DNA of 12,278 nt from an uncultured Oscillospiraceae bacterium (lineage in GTDB: Bacteria; Bacillota; Clostridia; Oscillospirales; Acutalibacteraceae): positions 1-12,278 of the forward strand of contig CAJUNQ010000074.1 of assembly GCA_910587835.1 (NCBI GenBank), in the 5' to 3' direction. A program made the position numbers and the translations under genes. Positions 7,237 through 12,161 of this stretch are shown here, in pieces (positions within the stretch are counted from its first letter, which is position 1; each line of letters starts with the position of its first letter). A model generated the notes under the pieces. That model searched no databases and had not been told where the DNA came from. It saw only the letters and a list, made by a program, of their open reading frames with translations.

Positions 7237-7854
7237 ATGTTGCCCGTTATCACCATTTCCCGTCAGTTCGGCAGCGGAGGCCACGAGGTGGGCGAAAAGC
7301 TGGCCCGCCAGCTGAATGTGCCCTTCTACGACAAGGCCCTGATCGCCATGGCCGCCAAGCAGAGCGGCCTCTCTGAGGAGGTGTTTGCCCACGCCGACGA
7401 AAAGGCCACCAGCAGCCTGCTCTATTCCATGGTCATGGGCAGCTACTCCTTTGGGGCCCGGGTGCCCGGCATCAACGAGATGCCCATTAACGACAAGCTG
7501 TTCATCATCCAGTCCGACATCATCAAAAAGGCTGCTGCCGAGGGCCCCTGCGTGGTCATTGGCCGCTGTGCCGACTATATTCTCCGCGAGCACGGCAACT
7601 GCCTGAACGTGTTCGTCCACGCCAACAAAGAGGAGCGCATCCGCCGCTCCATTGCCAAAAAGGACTGCGAGGAGCGCAAGGCCGGGGATTTTGTCACCAA
7701 AAAGGACAAACAGCGGGCCAACTACTACAATTTCTACTCCAACAAACGCTGGGACGACCTACAAAACTATGACATCACCATCGACACCTCCCGCTTCACC
7801 ATTGACCAGGCAGTCGAGCTGCTCATTGACGCGGCCCGCAAGCTGGACAGATGA
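7237..7854 (+). CDS. Cytidylate kinase-like family protein (Cytidylate_kin2)
   Basis: A soluble 205-aa P-loop-type protein. The N-terminus ITISRQFGSGGHEVGEKLA and the later CVVIGRCADYIL segment are hallmarks of the Cytidylate_kin2 family (PF13189). These proteins resemble CMP kinase but carry GSGG in place of the usual GxGKS/T, so classical CMP kinase activity should not be assumed. Basic residues in the ERIRRSIAKKD region (about 132-142) fit a lid segment. AGGGGGA lies 7 bases before the ATG. The stop overlaps the apbE start by four bases (ATGA), which ties it to the flavin-transfer operon. Its substrate is unknown; regulation by small nucleotides or phosphorylation of a partner would be speculation. 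Confidence 0.85.
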   Translation: MLPVITISRQFGSGGHEVGEKLARQLNVPFYDKALIAMAAKQSGLSEEVFAHADEKATSSLLYSMVMGSYSFGARVPGINEMPINDKLFIIQSDIIKKAAAEGPCVVIGRCADYILREHGNCLNVFVHANKEERIRRSIAKKDCEERKAGDFVTKKDKQRANYYNFYSNKRWDDLQNYDITIDTSRFTIDQAVELLIDAARKLDR

Positions 7855-9005
7855 AGCCTGACGCAAAAGCCCGCCTGCCTTTGGGCAAGCGGGCCCGTTT
7901 TTTTGTCCTTGCGCTGGCCCTGGCTTTGGTCCTTGGTTTGGCGGCAGGCCTGTGGGCGCTGCGGGCCCGCAACGCCAGCTACCAGCTGGATACCTTCTCC
8001 ATGGGCAGCTATGTGCGCCAGACCCTGTGGGGGCCCGGCGGGGAGGAGGCCGCCCGCCAAGCCGCCTGGGCGGTGGATGCCCTGGAAGGAGAGCTCACCT
8101 GGCGGGAGGAGGCCTCTCAGTCTCAGGGGGGGCGGAAGGGCGCGGTCTTTCTGCTGAACCAGGCCGCGGGGACAGCGCCCGTCTCCCTGCCCCCCGCCAT
8201 AGGGGGCCTGCTGGACCAGCTGTTGGACCTGAGCAGAAAAAGCGGCGGGGCCTTCGACCCCACCATCGGCCCGGTTTCCCGCCTGTGGAGCTTTGACAGC
8301 GAGCCCCGCCTGCCAGCCCCCCAGGAGCTGAAAGCGGCCCTGACTCTGGTGGGCTATGACAGGCTGGTTACCGGGGAGGAGGCCTTTTTTGAACTGACCT
8401 CTGTCTCCCGGGAGTTGTTCGACGGGAACGCGGCCCCATTGGAACAGGCAGCGGCTCTGCTGGACCCCGGCATGTCCATCGACCTGGGGGCTGCCGGCAA
8501 GGGCGCGGCCTGCGACACGGCGCTGGAGGAATACCGCCGCGCCGGGATAAAGGGGGCTGTCGTCGCCGTGGGGGGCAGCATTGGGCTGTACGGCAAGAAG
8601 CCGGACGGCAAAGACTTCCGGGTCAGCGTCCGAAGCCCGGAGGGGGAGGGGAGCCTGGGGGTGTTGGAGCTCCCCGGGGGCTTTGTGTCCACCTCCGGCA
8701 GCTATGAGAAATTTTTCCAGCAGGACGGCCGCACCTACTGCCACCTGCTGGACCCCCGCACCGGGTACCCTGCGGAGAGCGGACTGACCTCTGTCACCGT
8801 GTGGTGCCAGGACTCCGGGGCCCTGAGCGACGGCCTGGCCACAGCCTGCTTTGTGCTGGGCTTAGAAGAGGCTCTGGCGCTGTTGGAGGAATACGGGGCC
8901 CAGGGTGTGTTTGTCACCAACGACCGCAGGGTCGCCGCCACCCCAGGGCTGAGAGAACGCTTCCGCCTCACCGCCCCGGGCTACACCATGGAGGCCCTGC
9001 CATGA
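7851..9005 (+). CDS. apbE: FAD:protein FMN transferase (ApbE family)
   Basis: ApbE proteins take FMN from FAD and attach it covalently to Thr/Ser of extracytosolic flavoproteins, using Mg2+. The 384-aa product has a positively charged N-terminus and one membrane helix (about 17-37) with no lipobox cysteine, so it is probably membrane-anchored with the catalytic domain outside. Conserved segments seen are GGAFDPTIGPVSRLWSF (132-148), DLGAAGKGAACD (211-222), VAVGGSIGLYG (238-248), the YCHLLDPRTGYP block (296-307) and DSGALSDGLATA (321-332), which supplies metal-binding acid residues. It overlaps the preceding and following genes by ATGA junctions. No flavinylated target (FMN-binding domain protein, RnfG or NqrC type) is in the window, so the acceptor must be encoded elsewhere. 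Confidence 0.93.
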   Translation: MKPDAKARLPLGKRARFFVLALALALVLGLAAGLWALRARNASYQLDTFSMGSYVRQTLWGPGGEEAARQAAWAVDALEGELTWREEASQSQGGRKGAVFLLNQAAGTAPVSLPPAIGGLLDQLLDLSRKSGGAFDPTIGPVSRLWSFDSEPRLPAPQELKAALTLVGYDRLVTGEEAFFELTSVSRELFDGNAAPLEQAAALLDPGMSIDLGAAGKGAACDTALEEYRRAGIKGAVVAVGGSIGLYGKKPDGKDFRVSVRSPEGEGSLGVLELPGGFVSTSGSYEKFFQQDGRTYCHLLDPRTGYPAESGLTSVTVWCQDSGALSDGLATACFVLGLEEALALLEEYGAQGVFVTNDRRVAATPGLRERFRLTAPGYTMEALP

Positions 9006-9397
9006 GCCCGCTCACCGGACGAAAGCTTCTCACCCGCCGGGAGCTGCCCTTGCTTCTGGTCCTGGTTCTGGCAGCAGGGGGCCTGCTGCTGTGGACCCGG
9101 TTGGCCCCGGCAGGGGCAGTGGCCGTGGTCGAGGCGGAGGGCAGGGAGCTGGCCCGGCGGGAGCTCCGGCTGCTGAGCAAGCCGGAGACCCTGACCGCCG
9201 CCGGAGCCGGGGGCCTGCAGGTGACAGTAGAGCTCTCCCCCCAGGGCGCCCGGGTCATAGAGGCCGGCTGTCCAGACAAAAGCTGCCAGCGCACCGGCTG
9301 GCTCACCCAGGCCGGGGACTGCGCCGTGTGCCTGCCCGCCCGGGTGGTGCTGCGGCTGGAGGGCGGCCCGGCCGGCGCGGACGCGGAAACCTATTAA
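9002..9397 (+). CDS. NusG domain II-containing membrane-anchored protein (EetA-like)
   Basis: A 131-aa protein with one N-terminal membrane helix (about 15-33) and a small extracytosolic beta domain of the NusG_II family. The diagnostic Cys pattern is present: GCPDKSCQRTGW (C90, C95) and DCAVCLPARVV (C107, C110). Similar proteins sit next to ApbE and Gx-type genes in many Firmicutes; from memory, EetA of the Listeria electron-transfer locus is of this type. The biochemical role is not established. The start at 9002 overlaps the apbE stop (ATGA). The much longer upstream frame in the same register is only GC-driven read-through inside apbE. Despite the name it lacks the transcription-factor NGN domain. 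Confidence 0.85.
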   Translation: MSPLTGRKLLTRRELPLLLVLVLAAGGLLLWTRLAPAGAVAVVEAEGRELARRELRLLSKPETLTAAGAGGLQVTVELSPQGARVIEAGCPDKSCQRTGWLTQAGDCAVCLPARVVLRLEGGPAGADAETY

Positions 9398-9415
9398 AGC
9401 GGAAGGAGGCGGGCC

Positions 9416-9931
9416 ATGAGACAACCAAAATCCGGCTCCATCGCCCTGGCAGGGCTGCTGGGAGCCCTGGCCCTGGCCCTCTCCTTTTTAGAGGGCCTGC
9501 TGCCCCCTCTGCCGGGTATGCCCCCCGGGGCCCGGCTGGGGCTCTCCAACCTGGCGACCATGTACGCCGCCGGGTGCCTGGGCCTGCCCTGGGCCCTGGC
9601 AGTGGCAGTGGTAAAGGCGGGCTTTGGCTTTCTCACCCGGGGGCTGACGGCAGGGCTGATGAGCCTGTGCGGGGGGCTGGTCAGCGCCTCGCTCATGTGG
9701 CTGGCGCTGACAAAGACCTCTGCCGGGCTGGCGGTTACCGGGGTGTGGGGGGCGTTGGGGCACAATCTGGCGCAGCTGGGGGTGGCCTGTGTGCTGACAT
9801 CCCCGGCGGCGCTCGCCTATGGGCCCTTTCTGCTGGGGTATGGCCTGCTGACAGGGCTGCTCACCGGCACAACGCTGAAGCTGACCCTCCCCCCCCTGCA
9901 AAAGCTGAGCCGCTACCTTCTGCGAAGATAG
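9416..9931 (+). CDS. Gx transporter family / heptaprenyl diphosphate synthase component I-like membrane protein (EetB-like)
   Basis: A 171-aa, very hydrophobic protein with about five membrane helices, matching the Hpre_diP_synt_I / Gx transporter family. Family features are the LLPPLPGMPPGARLGLSNLA segment near 28-47, the GGLVSASLM helix, and VWGALGHNLAQLGVA near 109-123, a typical HNxxQ motif. The name 'heptaprenyl diphosphate synthase component I' is historical. The fold resembles small ECF-type substrate-binding membrane proteins, and a transport role linked to quinone or flavin metabolism is inference. AAGGAGG lies 6 bases before the ATG, 18 bases after the NusG-II gene. It closes the operon before a strong terminator. 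Confidence 0.85.
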   Translation: MRQPKSGSIALAGLLGALALALSFLEGLLPPLPGMPPGARLGLSNLATMYAAGCLGLPWALAVAVVKAGFGFLTRGLTAGLMSLCGGLVSASLMWLALTKTSAGLAVTGVWGALGHNLAQLGVACVLTSPAALAYGPFLLGYGLLTGLLTGTTLKLTLPPLQKLSRYLLRR

Positions 9932-9977
9932 CGTTAACGCGGTTCAAAAAAGGCGATTTTTCAAGCAGGTTTACTAT

Positions 9978-10018
9978 AAAAGCCGGCGGAGCGCGAAAAC
10001 GCGGTCCGCCGGCTTTTT
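9978..10018 (+). terminator. Strong terminator closing the apbE operon
   Basis: AAAAGCCGGCGGA (9978-9990) pairs perfectly with TCCGCCGGCTTTT (10005-10017), with an inner CGCG-AAAA-CGCG hairpin and a T-run. The minus strand also reads into TTTTA, so it may act in both directions. It marks the end of the GC-rich chromosomal block. Confidence 0.92.
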
Positions 10019-10105
10019 CCGTGAGGCGTCCGCCCCACCGCTGTAAGTTTTCAAGAAGACTGAGAAATCCCAGGCGGGCCGACATTTTGATATGCAAGAA
10101 TGTGG

Positions 10106-10140
10106 AAAAACCTGGGAACTGGCTTAAATACTAGGTTTTT
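10106..10140. repeat. Inverted repeat, 8-bp stem
   Basis: AAAAACCT (10106-10113) pairs with AGGTTTTT (10133-10140) around a 19-base loop. It is followed after a few bases by a GCGGAAAACCGC mini-hairpin (10143-10154). Confidence 0.5.
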
Positions 10141-10167
10141 TCGCGGAAAACCGCTTGAATGGAAGTG

Positions 10168-10209
10168 AAAATTTTGCGATTCCTCAAAATGGGATTGCAA
10201 AATTTTTTT
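10168..10209 (+). terminator. Terminator-like hairpin with 16-bp stem and T-run
   Basis: The arms 10168-10183 and 10191-10206 (AAAATTTTGC core) pair over 16 positions with only two G-U wobbles and a 7-base loop. The right arm merges into seven T residues. No gene on the plus strand ends just upstream, so what it terminates is unclear; it may close a non-coding transcript. Confidence 0.65.
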
Positions 10210-10234
10210 GCCCGTTTTTGACCCTAAAACGGGC
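10210..10234. repeat. Inverted repeat, 9-bp stem
   Basis: GCCCGTTTT (10210-10218) pairs exactly with AAAACGGGC (10226-10234) around 7 bases. It directly abuts the preceding hairpin. Confidence 0.65.
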
Positions 10235-10281
10235 CGCACGGCGCAAAGTAGTCAACCGTTCAAATTTGCCCTTTAGGAGCA

Positions 10282-10421
10282 TTTAAGGCCGCGCCCAAAC
10301 CTTTTAAGAAACCGCACAAACCTAGCATTGGCGCGGTTTAAGCGGTGTTTAAGAAAATAACAACAGCCCTTTAAGCAAATGCGCCCAGGCCCGCTTAAAG
10401 GGTTTATTTTTTGCCTTTAAG
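10282..10421. repeat. Array of TTTAAG hexamers, mostly near helical phasing
   Basis: TTTAAG or its complement CTTAAA begins at 10282, 10303, 10337, 10348, 10370, 10394 (complement) and 10416, with outliers at 10123 and 10566 (both complement). Steps inside the core are 21, 34, 11, 22, 24 and 22 bases, mostly close to whole helical turns. Most copies extend to YTTTAAGCG or a near match. This looks like an iteron-like or cooperative protein-binding array, or a repeated RNA motif. Confidence 0.55.
10367..10412 (+). terminator. Terminator-like hairpin built from two TTTAAG copies
   Basis: CCCTTTAAGC (10367-10376) pairs perfectly with GCTTAAAGGG (10393-10402) around 16 bases and is followed by TTTATTTTTT. 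No plus-strand gene lies immediately upstream. Confidence 0.55.
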
Positions 10422-10427
10422 CGAAAA

Positions 10428-10454
10428 TAGCCCGTGCGTTTTTTGCACGGGCTA
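10428..10454. repeat. Perfect 10-bp inverted repeat TAGCCCGTGC/GCACGGGCTA
   Basis: TAGCCCGTGC (10428-10437) and GCACGGGCTA (10445-10454) flank a 7-base loop. A second exact GCACGGGCTA occurs at 10525-10534, and a shorter GCACGGGC at 10464-10471. The left arm therefore has alternative pairing partners. Confidence 0.7.
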
Positions 10455-10572
10455 CCAAACTATGCACGGGCCTAGAAAACAGTAGCTTTCGGGCTTTTTT
10501 GAAAAAATAGCGAGAGGGCATTTTGCACGGGCTACACCAATGGAATCCTCCCCAAAATTAGGTCGCTTAAAC

Positions 10573-10626
10573 ATTGCCTAAAAGGGCACAGGGAAGCCCT
10601 AATTTAGGGCTTCCTCACTTGGCAAT
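10573..10626. repeat. Nested inverted repeat
   Basis: GGAAGCCCTAA (10592-10602) is an exact reverse complement of TTAGGGCTTCC (10604-10614) with a one-base centre. An outer pair, ATTGCC (10573-10578) with GGCAAT (10621-10626), encloses it. Such a tight centre is more typical of a DNA dyad or cruciform than of a terminator. Confidence 0.65.
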
Positions 10627-10633
10627 CTGACAC

Positions 10634-10660
10634 AATACTGTCCATAAAATGGACGGTATT
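10634..10660. repeat. 12-bp inverted repeat AATACTGTCCAT / ATGGACGGTATT
   Basis: The arms 10634-10645 and 10649-10660 pair over 12 positions with one G-U wobble and a three-base AAA loop. Short T-runs are available on both strands only weakly, so a terminator role is possible but unproven. Confidence 0.65.
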
Positions 10661-10781
10661 TCCATAGCCTATTTCGGTATGTGATTTTCTAAGGTCGCCA
10701 CTTCCGACTTTTGAAGAATTTGCTTGTCCTCATCGGTAGGGAGGTCGTGTTTCGCGCCCCTCCTCTCGCTTTCTTGCGGTC

Positions 10782-10810
10782 AAAGGGTGTAGATTAGACT
10801 TACACCCTTT
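10782..10810. repeat. Perfect 10-bp inverted repeat AAAGGGTGTA / TACACCCTTT
   Basis: The arms 10782-10791 and 10801-10810 flank a 9-base loop. No coding sequence lies on either side. Confidence 0.65.
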
Positions 10811-10879
10811 ATCGGGATCGGAGTTTTACCGGCCCCTGGATGATGAGGTTCCGTTACCCCATTCCAAAGGGCGTGTCAC

Positions 10880-10906
10880 AAGGGTACTCGCCTTTTGAGT
10901 ACCCTT
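10880..10906. repeat. Perfect 10-bp inverted repeat AAGGGTACTC / GAGTACCCTT
   Basis: The arms 10880-10889 and 10897-10906 flank a 7-base loop (GCCTTTT). It lies downstream of the minus-strand 117-aa gene and could be a secondary transcript end. Confidence 0.65.
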
Positions 10907-10930
10907 CCAATATGGGCTTAGATTCATATC

Positions 10931-10953
10931 ACAAAAAGCGGGAAAAAATCCCG
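10931..10953 (-). terminator. Candidate terminator of the minus-strand XRE/TPR operon
   Basis: On the minus strand CGGGA-TTTTT-TCCCG (10953 to 10939) is followed by CTTTTTGT. It is about 75 bases past the stop of the 117-aa gene, and no nearer hairpin with a T-run is visible. Confidence 0.45.
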
Positions 10954-10978
10954 AAAAATGGGATTCTGTCCCAAAACG

Positions 10979-11007
10979 CTTACATAGGAAAACTCTTGTG
11001 CTATAGT
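10979..11007 (+). promoter_or_regulatory. Orphan plus-strand promoter (extended -10)
   Basis: CTTACA (10979-10984), 17 bases, then TATAGT (11002-11007) preceded by TGC, an extended -10. The sequence GCTATAGTAGC at the -10 is a small dyad. Transcription would run straight into the 3' end of the oppositely oriented 117-aa gene, and the only start nearby gives Met-Glu-Ile-stop. The promoter has no gene of its own here. Confidence 0.45.
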
Positions 11008-11027
11008 AGCAATATGGAAATATAGGT

Positions 11028-11381
11028 CTATTTTTGCTTTTCCAGTATCTTTCGAGCCTTATCTAAACGCGCGGCTGCATCCGCTAAATTGCGCTCATCT
11101 TTATCACGCTCAAAAACTGATACGGCTGTTTCCAGTACACGAATCTCATCATCAATACTTTTCTGTTTCCTATAAATAATTGGTAATCGAAGATATGGAA
11201 GGGGGTATTTTGCAGAAACGGCAACAAAGCTTTCATAAATTTCGATTGCCCTTTTGAGATTCTTTTTTTCACAATTCAAAGCTAAATCAAGCTGTTTCCA
11301 ATCCCTTTCAACAATTTCGTCCTCATCAATCTTTTGCTGAAGTTCTTCCGAAGTTAATAGTTTCCATTTTTCGGATTGCAT
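11028..11381 (-). CDS. Helical TPR-like hypothetical protein
   Basis: A 117-aa soluble, charged, almost wholly alpha-helical protein. Residues about 25-110 show a pattern like two or three tetratricopeptide helices: LKRAIEIYESFVAVSAKYPLPYLRLPIIYRKQ (42-73), then IRVLETAVSVFERDKDERNLADAAARLDKA (80-109). It has no signal peptide or membrane segment. AAGGAGG lies 8 bases before the ATG. It starts 18 bases after the XRE repressor stop, so the two form an operon. TPR proteins beside XRE regulators often act as protein-interaction or peptide-sensing partners; here that is inference. I do not recognise a named family. Confidence 0.75.
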   Translation of the reverse strand: MQSEKWKLLTSEELQQKIDEDEIVERDWKQLDLALNCEKKNLKRAIEIYESFVAVSAKYPLPYLRLPIIYRKQKSIDDEIRVLETAVSVFERDKDERNLADAAARLDKARKILEKQK

Positions 11382-11399
11382 AATATCATCCTCCTTATC

Positions 11400-11858
11400 T
11401 CATGTCTTTGCATTTTTCTTTTGAGAATCAACAAACCTCGTTGCCTCGGTCAAAAGCCCATAGATTAGTGCAATAGGCTCATTATCATTGTTTCCTTTAG
11501 CCACCTGCAAAATATGACGCAACATTTCCAGCATATCAAAATATTGCTTCTGGTATTCATCCGGGGACTCCCGTATTTCCTTTTGCAGGGAAGCTATCAA
11601 ACTTGACATGGTATCTTTTACGGCACCCATTACTTCTTTATCTTCCCAACTGTACTGCTCCTGCTGGGCGCCTTTTATATCAAGCAATTTGTTAGGTGAA
11701 ATCTCAAATATTCGGCTTAACCTCAGAAGCATATGCGAAGAAGGTGTTGTAACGCCTCTTTCCCATTGGCTGACTGCAGTTTGGTTTACCTCTAATAAAT
11801 CTGCCAGTGCCCGCTGCGACAAGCCCTTATTTTTGCGAAGCTCTCTTATGGAATTCAA
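11400..11858 (-). CDS. XRE-family transcriptional regulator (CI-like repressor)
   Basis: A 152-aa protein. Residues 1-62 form an HTH_3/XRE DNA-binding domain (IRELRKNKGLSQRALADLL, recognition helix NQTAVSQWERGVTTPS about 25-40). Residues about 65-150 are a helical C-terminal part, probably for dimerisation or ligand sensing, rich in Gln/Glu/Lys. No peptidase (LexA/CI S24) motif is seen, so self-cleavage is unlikely. The start is TTG at 11856-11858 with AAAGAGGA about 9 bases upstream; the in-frame reading has no better start. It is divergent from the small XRE gene at 11936 and followed by the TPR-like gene. Its AT-rich codon use differs from the genes left of 10 kb, consistent with acquisition. 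Confidence 0.88.
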   Translation of the reverse strand: MNSIRELRKNKGLSQRALADLLEVNQTAVSQWERGVTTPSSHMLLRLSRIFEISPNKLLDIKGAQQEQYSWEDKEVMGAVKDTMSSLIASLQKEIRESPDEYQKQYFDMLEMLRHILQVAKGNNDNEPIALIYGLLTEATRFVDSQKKNAKT

Positions 11859-11873
11859 AAAATCACATCCTCT

Positions 11874-11901
11874 TTAACATTATAGGAGTTCCGCTTATAA
11901 T
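11874..11901 (+). promoter_or_regulatory. Promoter of the small XRE gene
   Basis: TTAACA (11874-11879), a 16-base spacer, then TATAAT (11896-11901). The -35 overlaps the ribosome binding region of the divergent TTG-start repressor. A minus-strand TATAAT (11879-11884) overlaps the spacer but has no good -35 and would leave almost no leader, so I do not call it. Confidence 0.65.
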
Positions 11902-11915
11902 AGTAGAAAACTACT
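11902..11915. promoter_or_regulatory. Dyad AGTAG-AAAA-CTACT, candidate XRE operator
   Basis: This perfect 5-4-5 inverted repeat lies between the two divergent XRE genes, immediately downstream of the plus-strand -10 box. A repressor here would block the small XRE gene. Assigning it to either neighbouring regulator is inference. Confidence 0.5.
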
Positions 11916-11935
11916 CAAACGAAAGGAGGCAATAT

Positions 11936-12130
11936 ATGGGACTGCGCAAGCTTAGAAAGGAAAAGGGCCTTACACAAGGTGATTTAGCTAAAATGATTCA
12001 TGTGGATCAAACTGCGATAAGTCAATGGGAAAGGGGTGTCACACAGCCTAGATTAAAGAATAGCCTCCAACTGGCTAAGGTACTTCACTGTAAAGTTGAA
12101 GATATTTTTATAGTTAAGAAAGGAGTATGA
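11936..12130 (+). CDS. Small XRE-family regulator (Cro-like)
   Basis: A 64-aa protein consisting only of an XRE helix-turn-helix domain: LRKLRKEKGLTQGDLAKMI (3-21), recognition helix DQTAISQWERGVTQPRL (24-40), then LAKVLHCKVEDIFIV (47-60). Upstream in-frame Met codons exist, but GAAAGGAGG (11921-11929) sits 6 bases before the ATG at 11936 and fixes the start. Its recognition helix is almost identical to that of the divergent 152-aa regulator, so the two probably read the same operator, as CI and Cro do. A Shine-Dalgarno inside its last codons (AAAGGAG, 12119-12125) serves the next gene, which starts one base after its stop. Confidence 0.9.
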   Translation: MGLRKLRKEKGLTQGDLAKMIHVDQTAISQWERGVTQPRLKNSLQLAKVLHCKVEDIFIVKKGV

Positions 12131-12131
12131 C

Positions 12132-12161
12132 ATGGATTTAGATAGTGTCTACACAAGGTAG
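12132..12161 (+). pseudogene. Gene start truncated by insertion sequence
   Basis: ATG at 12132 lies 6 bases after AAAGGAG and one base after the small XRE stop, an ideal coupled start. The reading (MDLDSVYTR) stops after nine codons, within sequence that belongs to the insertion element. Probably only the first four or five codons are original. The gene's identity is lost within this window; its continuation may lie beyond the element. Confidence 0.5.

Larger units (their letters stand above)
10021..11000. other. Long non-coding, inverted-repeat-rich region
   Basis: About 1 kb without a convincing gene. Frames here are short and lack ribosome binding sites; the one at 10840-11025 (plus) has no Shine-Dalgarno and no family features. 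The composition is clearly lower in GC than the block to the left. It holds at least nine inverted repeats (listed separately), a cluster of TTTAAG hexamers, and three copies of a GCACGGGC(TA) motif. It could be a large structured RNA, a replication or transfer control region of a mobile element, or decayed element DNA. I cannot choose between these from sequence alone. Confidence 0.75.

Noticed and set aside
7767..8744. 325-codon minus-strand frame opposite apbE
   Set aside because: Gln/Gly/Pro-rich shadow with no motif, opposite a well-supported gene.
9091..10134. 347-codon plus-strand frame across the NusG-II and Gx genes
   Set aside because: Gly/Arg/Ala-rich out-of-frame read-through that even crosses the terminator.
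10367..10660. Possible CRISPR or integron attC array from the repeated hairpins
   Set aside because: The repeats are not a constant unit with regular spacers, and no attC R-box pattern or Cas/integrase gene is present.
10840..11025. 61-codon plus-strand frame in the gene-free region
   Set aside because: No ribosome binding site or promoter at a sensible distance, it crosses two inverted repeats, and shows no family features.
11879..11884. TATAAT on the minus strand as the promoter of the 152-aa repressor
   Set aside because: No acceptable -35 at 16-18 bases, and transcription would begin inside the ribosome binding site.
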